A stretch of 64,000 nt of DNA, from contig NC_088786.1 in NCBI RefSeq assembly GCF_949628265.1, forward strand, positions 34,555,681 through 34,619,680. Reading direction: 5' to 3'. Source of the stretch: Cloeon dipterum (taxonomy: Eukaryota; Arthropoda; Insecta; Ephemeroptera; Baetidae). The notes under the pieces were generated by a model. The model was not told the DNA's origin and made no database searches. It saw only the letters and a list, made by a program, of their open reading frames with translations. Position 1 is the first letter of the stretch; every line of letters begins with the position of its first letter. Made by a program: the position numbers and the translations under genes. Below are positions 23,617-35,000 of this stretch, in pieces.

Positions 23617-26386
23617 TCACTTAAAATTCTGCAACCCCTTGAAGTGCATTTGGGCAATGAGGTGTTTTATATTGACATTTTTGACAAATTCCTCGCCGTA
23701 GATGAGCTTAAGCTCGCTGATATTCAGGTGCTCCTGCAGCTCCTTCCTGGTGAGCAGCACCGTGTTCCACGGACTCCACTCCTTGGCGGTGTCCCAGCGT
23801 CCCAGTCGCAACTCGTGCACGTCGCCGGCCTGGCTGATGGCGGACTGTCCGTGCCAGATCTGGTCCACCAAGTACTTGACGTCGTGCACCTCGAGCACGA
23901 ACGCCATGGACCTGTAGCAGCCCCTGCGGGACTCGTGCTGCTGCAGCTCCTTGAGCATCACCGCGAAAGGGCCGTGGTCCACCCTGCCGTGGCTCATGTT
24001 GTCGATCCAATTGCACGAGGTGCACACCTTGATCTCCGGCCGCGTCAACGGCACCACGAACACCTTCGGCGGCAGCATCTTCCTGCACTGGCTGCACAAG
24101 TAAAGCCTCGACCTGGGCTTCTTGCACTCGGACGGGTCTCGGATCAGGTTGGCGAACACCTTCTCCAGTCGCAGGTGAAGGTTTTTGGTCTCTTTAATGC
24201 CGAGGCCCATCTCGAGGAGCTGCACCTCCCGCTCCATCAGTTGGATTAATTCGTATTTGTTGGGCTCGTCCAAGGCATCCAGCGCCTCCAGCGTTTCGTT
24301 CAGGGTTTCCTTCAGCACCGTCGCGGACTGGTTTTCGGCGAACAACTTGTCGTGCAGCTGCTTCAGTTTGCAGGCGCGCTGGCTCTTCAGGGTGTCCATG
24401 GAGACGGTGACACCCTTGTAGCTCTTCCACTTCACTGGGCTGCACACCTCGTCCAGCAGCTGCTTTTCTCGCTCCTTCAGCCGCTTGTCTCGCATTTTGA
24501 TCCTCTCCTTTTCTATTATGGCCAGCATATTGACCTGGGAACAAGAAAAAAATTAAAATAGTTATATAGTTTTCCCTTTTTTAGTTATTTTTAAAACCTC
24601 TGCTCAGAACTTCCCGTGGGCTCTGAGCTCACAATTTTCACAAACCAGCACTAGTTTTTAATTGAAACGCGAGATTTTTTCCCTAGGCCGCTGGAAAGGT
24701 GTAGAAACCAACAAGTGGCAAGTTCGGCGCCGTTGCTCCTCCCAGCCTGGTGAGTTTTTTGCGTGCATCTTATTAAAGTCAGCACTTTCTAATTAACCCA
24801 CCTCTTGCCATTTCAGAAATCGGGCAGCCAGAAAAATAGATTTCCAACATACTGAAATATCAAGAATATCTCGCATTTTCAGGGTTGCATTTGCTTACCA
24901 CCCGGTTTTTTTCACCACTGGTTTTTACCACTCAATTTTTACCAATTTCTTGCGTAAGAAATGAATTTATTCCTTTTTTTTTCTCCTATGAAAATCTAAA
25001 ATTTGCGGTCATAGTAGTCAAAATTTACTCTACTGTGTATATTTTTTCTTTTGATTTGCTTTTTGCTGCCTCAATATTTCCAAAAATTTGTCTCTACAAA
25101 TTTTTCAAGTCGAGGTCATGAGTTAATAATTAGAAAATTATTGAAAACTGAGAGGCAAACATGGTCTGCAAGAGACTGGTAAAAATTAAAAAAAAAACGG
25201 TTTTTAACACTGCACTGTATTTTTTTAAATGCGGGTTTTTTGCAACCCTGCCCATTTTGCTTTTACAATTCATAAAATTCATTTTTCATATTTTCTTCAC
25301 TATTTTTACAGTAAAAATAAAACACTTCTTGCAGTTTGAATGCAAAATCGTGAATCCAACCTGCATTTCGAGAATGTCTTGAAAATCGGCCCTGCTAGGT
25401 CCCTGCGTCTTAGTGGCGAACGCATACTCGAGGCACCGCTTCCTCCACCTCTCAACCAGTTGGTAGAGCACCTCGAAGGTCGTCGGGTTGTACCTTCCTG
25501 CGGCTGCGTCCTGCTCCAAGAACCTCCTGAGCTCTTGCCTATCGAGGGCCTCCTCTTTCAGCCTCTCCAGACCCCGACGCACTCTCCAGCCGCGGAAGAA
25601 TTTCTGGATGACCACCACTTTAGCGGCCACGTCGGCCATGTTGTCCGGGACACTCGGCGCCATCACTCGTCCCTCAACCTTTTCCTCGGTCTGCGTCCAG
25701 GCCGCCCTCGGGGTCTGCTGTCCGTGCGAGACCAGATTCTGGGTCTGCACTTTCCTCGAGTACTTCAGGATTTTTGGTTTATCCGGCGAGGTTTGGCACG
25801 AGGCGTGGTAGTACTCTCGGCCCGACCTTTTGCACCTGTACCCTCCGAGAAACTCTTTCTCGCGGCAGTCGTGCTCAATTTCGACGACAACCATTTTTTC
25901 CATGTGGCCCGTGTACACGATAACGGTGAGGATGTCGGTCGGCTTGGCCCTCAGGGTGTCCGGCACCTCGTAATCGACGTCAGGGTCGGTGCAGTGCACG
26001 TACAGCTCCAGTATGCTTCCCTTTTGGCCCATCAGGTTCCTGACGAGTCCGTCGTCGTCGTCGTCGTGCAGAAGTTTGGGCGGCTCGCCGGCCTGCACGA
26101 GCACGAGCATGTCGAGCGGCAGGAACAGCTCGGCGGCCACCTTCGCCCGCAGCTCTTCAATCGTCATGCTGCGATACGAAGTCAGCGTGAATGGCAAACC
26201 CTGCGGAAGCCACAGCTTGACGAAAATTATCTCGTCCCTTTTTTCCTCCACCACCTGCGTCTCCTCGTCGCTGCCCTGCCGCTCCTGCTTTCCTGCGTCT
26301 GAAGCGTCATCCTTATTTTGAGGCAGGCCGTCCTCTGCCTGCTGATCCCTCGTTGACGATCCGCTACTCAAACATCTCTCACTCAT
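23617..26386 (-). CDS. IQUB: IQ motif and ubiquitin-like domain-containing protein (IQUB)
   Basis: Two coding exons, 26386-25361 and 24534-23617, join in phase 0 (EILEMQ|VNMLAIIEKE) to give 647 codons. After an acidic N-terminus, a ubiquitin-like domain covers about residues 53-131 ('FVKLWLPQGLPFTLTSY' ... 'SILELYV'). A single IQ motif sits near 258-277 (VVIQKFFRGWRVRRGLERLK). A coiled-coil region follows, then a conserved Cys-bearing C-terminal block including 'LYLCSQCRKMLP' and 'CTSCNWIDNM', typical of the family. IQUB is an axonemal protein of motile cilia and sperm flagella, linked to radial spokes. Human IQUB is about 790 residues, and the difference is mostly at the N-terminus. The intron holds a hAT-type MITE. 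The gene is head to head with the Schlafen-like gene, with an X-box at 26482-26495. Confidence 0.93.
24880..25250 (-). mobile_element. hAT-type MITE (CAGGGTT termini) in the IQUB intron
   Basis: This 371-bp element is bounded by CAGGGTTGCA and TGCAACCCTG, a perfect 10-bp inverted pair. The flanking 8-mers CGCATTTT (24872-24879) and CCCATTTT (25251-25258) match at 7 of 8 positions. Read from its right end it begins CAGGGTTGCAAAAAACCCGC, homologous to the left end of the HSF intron element. It fills nearly half of the 826-bp intron. Confidence 0.8.
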
Positions 26387-27302
26387 GGTCCTTGGGGTTT
26401 TTTAAATTGAAAATGCTATTCAACCAAAATGCTGCTGAGGCATATTCTTTCTTAAAAATAAATAAACGAAGAACGTTCGGAATTGCTATAGCAACATACA
26501 CGCGTTGATATAATATATTGGGGTTTATGTTGCACCACTCACTGTAAACTTTTGCTGCGCTGATAAACATATATCGGTAGAGATACAAGTCGTCTGATTC
26601 CTAATTAATTTATTTATATTAATTATTTTATAACCTTCTCAGGTTTATCATTTTACTGAAGTTAAATTACTTCTGCAATTTTCGCAACCACCCCTATATA
26701 TGAAGTATTCGCAGGTATATGGAAAAGCTACAGTTTTCGCCGCCGAGTTACAGTTTTCGCCACCCCTACTTTTACATGGGATTCTCATAAGAACTGGCGA
26801 GATGTGTAACGCGGCAGAAACTGTAACTTTACCATTATATTATTTGTTTCATATCGCGCCCAGTAACGCAGATTCAGTAAGAAGAGTGGCTAAGTGCCAA
26901 ATTCTCGTTCATGCCATATAAGACGAACAACTTTTCTAACGTAGCGAACTTTATAAATTATTTATCATATTATTTATAACACCATATAAAAGTCGGAAAA
27001 ATGTACCTGCGGACGCTTAAATAACCAATTGCCGAACCGTGTACCAGATATTTAAATAACATCCACAAAGAATAATCTCGAATTTGCGTTTTTATTTTTT
27101 AAAAAATCTAAGCGATACGTACACGCGCAGTGTAGAGTAAGAGAGCAGAATACGGCACGGAATTTTTGCTCCACCTTGAAACACAGTATTCCCTCATATT
27201 CTCTGCAAGTCTGCACTAGCTGTTTGGAAAAAAGGTTTGTTCTATGTAATTCTTTAATTTTTTATTCTTTTTAAGTTCTAATAATTCACCTAATCCATTT
27301 AA
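26387..27302. promoter_or_regulatory. Divergent intergenic region between IQUB and the Schlafen-like gene
   Basis: 916 bp between two head-to-head start codons. It contains the X-box near IQUB and a short direct repeat 'ACAGTTTTCGCC' at about 26729-26762. The rest is AT-rich sequence without exons. It probably serves as promoter for both genes. Confidence 0.55.
26482..26495. promoter_or_regulatory. RFX X-box upstream of IQUB
   Basis: ATTGCTATAGCAAC fits the X-box consensus RYYNYY-N(1-3)-RRNRAC exactly and is nearly a perfect inverted repeat. It lies 96 bp upstream of the IQUB ATG. RFX factors drive ciliary genes in animals through such sites, which fits the axonemal role of IQUB. Binding is inferred from sequence only. 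Confidence 0.6.
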
Positions 27303-28866
27303 ATGAGACACTCAGGGGCGAAAACAATGACGTACTACATTAAAAATTCGTTCGTGCCCGTGGATGAAGATCAAAACTGGGAATTTAAAGGGCACAGGAA
27401 TTTCAGCTCTGATGAAATCCCTGCTTGGAGACATGATGGGACAAAAGCATGTCCAATCAGAAATCCAAAGGAGTTCGCCAAATTAACAAATGGAGTGAAC
27501 AGGACCAGACAGCCAATTTCCAGGTAATTACATATTACATAAAGCAAATAATTATTAATCAAACTCTGTATGTATGGCTATGTACATAATTAAACAAAAA
27601 TACATTTTGTGTTTATGATTATGTACATAGTTTTATGTACATCGCAATTTTATTATTATATGCATGTATGTACTATTTTCTCTAATGCATTAAAATTTCC
27701 AACAATTGTTCGTGACATGCTCACAAAAAATTAAAACTATTAATTATGTAACATGCGTTCCATTAATACATAATTATGATGATGCAAATGCATAAAGTAC
27801 GTTTATTTTTATGTATGTATGTACTCGCTTGAACCTTTAAATTTTTCATTTTTTAATGATTTTTTTTTATATCGTTAGTTATTTATTTAGGAATCTTCAT
27901 TAATAATAATGCATTGTGTATTAAACAGGAACATCAATGGCTTCTTGAACAGCGGCAAGCATGGTACAATCTTGATCGGCGTTTTGGACACCGGCAAAGT
28001 GGAGGGCATTCCCATGAGCTCCTTGCAGAAAGATCACCTTTTGGTGAACCTCGAGGACTGCTTGAGGCGATTTCGTCCGTCCGTACCGCACGATCTGGTC
28101 AAGGTGGCGTTCATCCCCGTGGTGAATAACGTTTCCGAGCTGCTGAGTTTTGACGCTGAACAAGCCAAGTATTCTAAAAAATAAATAATGAAAGCCGCAA
28201 TTTTCTTATTTCCGATTTATTCAGAATTTGCGAGCCAACCAATGAAATCAGATTCCAACCGCACTTTCTGAGGACGTCCTCCCTTTGTTGGTGCGAGGTT
28301 TTCTCCATGAAGCGACAGAGACAATTCGTGAGCAAACACCAGCCATCCTGAGGTTTAATTTTGACTTAAGATATAATCTGTGCAGGGCCTAACTCCTCCA
28401 CTTTACGTGATCGAGATCCGCATCGCTGGTCTCCACCCTTCTCAGCGCACCCCCGAGGTGTCAAAGGCTATTGCCGGCCTCATCCCTGATACAGCGTCAC
28501 CCTTGGAGAGATTGAGCTGGCCTGCCTTTATCAACGAAGACAACGGAGCGTTCGTCAGGGTGTTCGCGAGTGTTGTCAAGGTTTGTTCAATTCACGGACG
28601 CAAAACGCATTATTATAAATTAATTAACTCCTCAGTACACGAAGGAAGAGATCACCAAGTTCAACAACATCCAAACGCAGTCATTCATCAAAGACTCCCT
28701 CAAGCTCATGCGGGCTGGGGATGAAAAATGGGAGGTGGAGAAAGAGAAGCTACAACTCCTGCTGCCTGATTTGGAGGTGGACCTCGTCACATTCCTTGAG
28801 GAGGCAATCCGCATCCAAGAAAAGCCTGTTTACAGCACCAATCCAATCCTGCCTCGCAAACTGTAA
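27303..28866 (+). CDS. Schlafen-like AlbA_2-domain protein (SLFNL1-like)
   Basis: Five exons give 329 codons: 27303-27523, 27929-28168, 28225-28327, 28386-28580 and 28636-28866, all GT-AG with phases that agree. The first half is a Schlafen/AlbA_2 domain: 'WEFKGHRNFS' near residue 30, then the hallmark core 'INGFLNSGKHGTILIGVLD' at about 76-94 and 'GKVEGI'. A second conserved part follows ('CWCEVF', 'PPLYVIEIRI'), and the protein ends in a charged helix. There is no helicase region, so it resembles the short SLFNL1 type rather than long mammalian Schlafens. Schlafen cores can bind and cut tRNA or rRNA. I cannot confirm the acidic catalytic residues here, so nuclease activity is open. A second ATG at 27330 is a possible start. 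AATAAA is at 28965. Confidence 0.82.
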
Positions 28867-28927
28867 TGTTATCCAGCATTGGGCTTTGGCAGGATTTAAA
28901 AAAAGTGGTATAGGGAAGATAACAAAT

Positions 28928-28933
28928 TTTATT
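28928..28933 (-). terminator. Poly(A) signal of PEPD
   Basis: AATAAA on the minus strand, about 113 bp after the PEPD stop codon. It lies on the Schlafen-like gene's side of that gene's own signal at 28965-28970, so the two convergent transcripts should overlap. Confidence 0.55.
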
Positions 28934-28964
28934 TAGAATGCCATGTTATTTTCAGTCAGTACCC

Positions 28965-28970
28965 AATAAA
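28965..28970 (+). terminator. Poly(A) signal of the Schlafen-like gene
   Basis: AATAAA about 100 bp after the stop codon. It lies beyond the opposing PEPD signal, toward PEPD. Confidence 0.55.
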
Positions 28971-29045
28971 ATATATAATACTTGAATTATGTAGAATGAC
29001 TTTTACATAAAATCATAACAAAATGGGCTGGTCCATCACGAGCAA

Positions 29046-32000
29046 TTAATGACCAGGCTTAGTAGCCTGATCTTGAGGCAAAACCACCTCCTCTTCACGT
29101 CGCCCAGCTGCCATCACCTCTTCAATTTCTTCCACACTGCAAAAATTTTATAATAAATACCTATCCAATTTATAGAAGCGAGAACTTACGTTCTTGGCAC
29201 CGCATTCAAAATTTCTGCACCAGTCTCGGTGACAGCGACGTCGTCCTCAATGCGAACCCCTCCGAAATTTCTTAGTCTCTCAATTGCATCCCTGACCAGG
29301 AACCTGTTCCTTTGCGGATCAGCCAACGCTTCATCAAGCAGCTAAAATTAAATCAAGGTTCTTTTATAAATTAAAAATAATTACATCATTTTGAATTGAA
29401 TTAAAATTTTAGAAATATGTGCTGACACTATTTTAAAACAATCAAATCAATTAACGAGAAAATGAAGCTCATACCCTCTGAATAAAGTAGCAGCCAGGCT
29501 CGACAGTGACCACCATGTTGGCCTCCAAGTCTCGCGCCGTGCGGAGGGAGTGGAATCCTGGAAGCTCAGGGCGCGGCGGGCAGTGAGGCAGGTAGCCTCC
29601 AACGTCGTGCACGTCGCACCCGATCAAGTGGCCCAGACCGTGCGGCTGGAAGGTGGCGGCCAGGTTCACCTCCATCATCTCCTCGATGTCACCCTGCAGG
29701 ACGCCGCCTTCGATCAGGGCCAAGAGCAGCTCACGGTTGGCCAGGCGGTGCATTTCGACCCAGGACACGCCTTTGGTTTATTATCAAAAATTGTGGTGTC
29801 CAAATTGATTAAGAGGCAAACCTGGTCGCATGGCAGCAATCACAGCTCGGTTCGCCCGCAGCACAGCGTTGTAGATCATTTTCTGATCTTCGGTGAACTT
29901 CCCGTTGGCAGGGAAAGAGCATGTGATGTCCGACGCGTAGCAGTAGTACTGCGCACCCATGTCGTATAAACTAGGAATATAGCAAAAATTTCATTTTAAA
30001 AATGCGGGAAAAAATTGAGGCAGATCTGTAATTAAAAAAAACTGATGTCATCTGGAAATTAAATCTTGAATTTTCACTTTTGAGTGGAAGGAAAAACTTG
30101 AGAATTCCTTTAGTAGGGCCAAGACTTCAGTTTTCCCTGGCTGACAGGAATATTAAGAGTTGTTAGCGATTTGAGTAGCAAGTAAATTTCTAAGGAAGAA
30201 TTTCACTTACGATCTGACAGTTGTGTTTAAAAACCAGACTTTGAATACTGTGCAAACTTACCACATGTCACCGTCGCGGACCTGCCTGGTGTTTGGCGCC
30301 CCAGCGTGTCCATAGTGGAGCACAGCACCGTTCACGCCAGAGCCGCAGATGCAAGTGTAGGCGACGTGTCTGCATCCACTGTTGAAGTAGACGTGTCTCA
30401 TGAACTCTGCCTCGCACTGGTACTCGAACATGCCAGGCCTAGTTCTGCGCATCACGTTGATGTGGGCCTCAGACGAGGCGCGAGCCACATACCGCATGAC
30501 CTCCAGTTCCATGGGCGACTTGATAACGCGGCTGAAACGGCAGATCTTAATTGTATGTATTGTGGTGTAAATAAAGAACATTTTGCTCCGGCATTTTCGG
30601 ACTGTTAGGATATAATTAAAGATGCAATAATTAACACTAGGGAAATTCGGAAATTTATTAGTTTTTTAACTGACTAGTTGCAACATTTCAAAAAATCACT
30701 TGGTGCCATTGTCCTTTCTGTTGGCCTGCAACATTTTTTCCACGTGCTGCCTGATGGCGTTGGGATGCACTTTCAGTCTGTTGAGGGTGTCATAGTTCAA
30801 ATCGACCACCTCAAAGCCGAGCGACATGAAAATCCGCTTTCGCAAGACCTGCGGTCCGGTAAGTTCTTTGCCATCTCTGCTGTAATGCTCAGGCACGTGG
30901 ATTAGCAGGACTGTGCACTGCGAGCGGTCCACGTTGCTCAGCTTCTTGTTCCAGCCGCTCACCGTGGGATGGACGACGAGGTCGACGAGGAATAATTCGA
31001 TAGCGGGCAGATCGCTAAGCAGCACAGAATTGGCGGCCTGTCTGTCAGAGTTGGACAGGAGGTCGCGCAGGTAGAAGCTCATGCTGCGAATGCGGCCATC
31101 CTGCCAGATCGGCCTGACCGGGTTCTTAGGCAGCAGCGGGCCGTTGTAGGTATTGGGACACTCGAGAGTGAGCGCGGCGTCCAGCGCCTGCAGCTTGTTC
31201 CGGTTGACGATCAGCGTCGCCTCGGGCTGCGCTTGCGCCATCGAGTCGTCCGACAGTCTGTCCAGGAAGTTCGGGTTGAACACCCTGGAGACGAAGTTAA
31301 GTGGGTGCTTCTGCAGGTAGATGCAGTAGAGCAGCGTGTCCAGTGCGTCCGACGGCTTGAACTGTGCGAACTTGGCGTCCAGCACCGACTCCAGGTGCAT
31401 CCAGAAGGCCTCCGCGTTTTTCGGCTGGTAGTTTAGGTGGCCGAATGCTGATAGGTAGTGCGTGATTTGCGTCGGCGTCAGGTTGGAGCACCGCACGAAG
31501 AAGTTGGCGCCGCAGTCGAGAATCACGTCAGACCGGTGCCTGAATTTCATGATGTGGGCCATTATGTTGGCGTAGAGGCTTTGCTGCGCCTAAAAATGGA
31601 CAAGGTTAAAATTTGGGACTGCATTACGCTACAAACACATAAATGAAAGTGAAAATTAAAAGAAAAATAGGCAGTTGAGTTTTGCAAGCTCTTTAGAGTT
31701 TAAATGGTAGTTTAAAGAAGCTTCAAGGAATGAAATCAATACTGGAAAATTTTAATAAATTATTAAAGTACCACAATAATGTAATCATTGTGGTTTGGCT
31801 GCAAGTGAAATTTTCAGGAGCTGTGAAATTTAAATGATCGACAATTTTTCTGGGCTTTGATCTGAATTTGGGCACGAATCATGGAATTTCAAACGAAATG
31901 AGACCATTTTACATGATCCACAAGAAATGTTTTTGTTTAAAAAAAGCAATTACTTAACTAAATTTACTAATGAAATTCCTCTCAGAGAGAGTTAACAAGA

Positions 32001-35000
32001 GGCAAGTTAAAAATACATTAGATGTCAACATTAAAAAATTAATAGTGTATTAAGCACTAAATTAAATAAAGCATCTAAGCTTAAAATTTAATTTAAATGC
32101 ATGGGTTTGTTTTATTTATTTCAATGCTAGGATATTGAGCAAACAAAAACACATAAAAACCGTCTGAGAAGATAAACTGTCTAACATGGACTATTACGCC
32201 CCACAAAATCAGATAAAATATTAAAATTTCCTTTAAAAAACCTCTATATTTCACAACTCTAGCCCATTATATTTACTAAATTAATTTCCAAATGAATTTT
32301 CTCTTTCATTCCAACAATAAATAAAAATTAAGTAATTCTCACTTGGGGTTTAATCTTCTTTTGGTTGGCTTTGACGAATCGCTCGAGCGCAACTTTGAGT
32401 GCCTCATCCGAATAATTGTGGGAAGAAATGGCCGAGATGATGCAGTTGAGATGGTCTGGCTTGATGAGGTGAATGTTGATGTTGGTCCACTTGCTAAGCG
32501 CGGCAAGCAGCCGCACCGAAGACAGTCTTGATGACTTCATCAGAGCCAGAATCTCGCCGACAATCGGCTGGCGGGGCGAGATTTGCCACCAGAAGCCAGT
32601 CGGGCCGATCATCTTCCGCTCAAGGATCTGGAAGATAGCCTGCCTGCTCTCCTTGAGGAAGGGCAGTACCCTGAACATGTCAAGGACGTTGTTTTCCGAG
32701 ATGTCCGCCTCCCTGGACACGAAACCCACCCACAGTTTGTCCACGTCGTCCGAGCGGAGGTGCGAGAAGGAGCGCACGGCGTCGCACAAAAGGCTCAGAC
32801 TCAGTTTGTTCTCGGTGGCGCGCACAAGCACCTCATTCTTCAGTCTGTCCTTGTGCTCCTGGCAGCCAGACAGGTCTCGCACAGCGATCCTTAGCGCCTT
32901 GACCACCGCCGCGTCATCCTTGCCGGTGGCCACGATGTCAATCAGCTCGCTGACCACCGCCGCCCGCGTGAAGTTGGCGTCCTTGCTGGTCTCCTGGTTG
33001 CGGAACTGGTGGTTGTTCTCCAGGTCGAGGATTCGTTTCAGCGCGTGCACGGAGATCACGGGCGTCACCTCTTCCTTTGGCAAGATCTCCAGCAGCGAGT
33101 AGACCGACTTGAGGGTGTGACACCGGTCAATGGCACTCACGGCCTCTTCCTCGTGCTCCTCGTTCACTGGAGCATCTTTTGGCGGAACCTTTGAGGTTGT
33201 GCTGAAATTTATCACGTCGTTCACCTGCAAAATCAGATTATGCGTGGTTTTAATATTAAATCTAATTGGAAAACAGATTAATTGCTTTGCCCGGATAATT
33301 TAATAAATGCGTGGCTACCCACTATTTATGTCACTAAAATTAATATAAATTTACTTAATAGCCAACTAAAATTGTTGACAAACATCACTCTTCACAAGAC
33401 AAACTACTTATCCTAATTTCCAACCCAATTTGAAGGAAATTAAAATTAGGATAAGTTTGTGTTTACAATTTAACACGTATAATTACATTAATGTGAAATT
33501 TTCTCTGTACTAGAGCAACAAAAGTGAACATAATATTCCCTCGTTGTTGTTGCTGTACAAATTTATATATTTTTTTTTAAATAATATGTACCAACTATTT
33601 TAGTCATCAGTAACTAGGTTGCCACGCCATATGATTAACACAGGATTCATTGACTTCTCTCGATGGAAGTCAATGCGCAATAATTGTTGTTGTTTACACA
33701 CATCAAAGAGGCACACCTTTCTCACTATAACGGGCAGTTCGTTGATCTCGCAGCCGTCCTGGACCAGGATCATCGTGTGTCCGAGATCCTCGGGCTTTCT
33801 CCATTTGGAAGCGATTTGCTTGCCACTGTGAAAAGAGCAGGCCGGAGTGCGGATTTCGCTGGCGTTGGTGGAGGTCAGCAAGAAGCCAAATCTGGTCGAG
33901 CACCGTCGGATGTGATGCATAATTATTACGGAAAAATCTCAGTCTCTGCAAAAACGACGAGAGTCGCGCGATTAGAACGCACTTCTTTGTACTTGTGACC
34001 GCTTTTCACTTACGGTGAGTGCACTGAGCAAATTGTAGTGATGAAAGCACACCGCCAAAGGGTTGTTTGTTTCGCTCAGTGCTCTACTCCGTGGAGATGG
34101 AGATGACGAGGACGTGGCATCATCTCGTCCAACGCGCGTGTCGAAAGATTTTCATGAGCAAACACCCGATATTTCGGCCGAATGTCGACAGTTTTTGGCG
34201 CTCGTGTTATTAAATGGTCAATTCTTATTTCCACCGTGCGCCGACAGCTGATCGAGAGCAACAAACATGGCGCGTGAACGAGCAAAATTGGCGCGAACAG
34301 TTCGATTGTTTGTTTTACAGGTTGGGATTGATACAAATAAATGCGGAGCAAAATGTTTGTAAACTAAAGAATTCAGGATGCTTACCATTCAGACATTTCA
34401 CGGTGCAAAAGTTCATTGTTGGTATTAAAATTGTGGATTCCGTCGAATGCTGCCTGTCGCGTAGTAAGGCCGCTGTCCGTATTCAGTCCATTCTGAAAAC
34501 AAAGTTTTTTTTAAGTTAAATTTTTCTATTTCATTGACATCATTTTTTTTAGAATCTTATTTATTGGAAAAAAAATTACAAGTCCAGCCAATTCAAGACG
34601 AATTGACGGCTGGTGCTCGTTCAGCTGATAAAAAATTGCTGAATTTTAAATTGTGGATGCACAGTCAATTTTCCCTATTTCCATTTATTATTTATGCTTT
34701 ACAAGTGTGTAAATGTTACAATAATTTATTAGTTTGTCCTTATTGACATCTTTTGTTGTTCTCCCAAAATTGTGATCTTTTTTTGCTAACATTTTCCTTA
34801 AAATTCACACGTCAATGGATGGATTGCTACAAAAAGAAATAAAAATGAGACACAAAAAACGATCAAATCGAGTAATCTGTCGAGAATTTTTTTCCCAATT
34901 ACATAATTGATTAATTAATTCAATCCTGCCAATATCTAAATAAATACCAGAAATCTAAAAAAATCTATAAATGAATTAACGGAATTTAATGTTGTACTAA

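Noticed and set aside
23644..26321. Long plus-strand frames of 201 and 320 codons opposite IQUB
   Set aside because: They are antisense shadows of the GC-rich IQUB exons and encode no domain.
30532..30549. Alternative acceptor for PEPD exon 6 at the upstream AG
   Set aside because: It would join TG from exon 5 to A and create a TGA stop. The chosen acceptor restores the conserved EC-RV..K..MELEV sequence.
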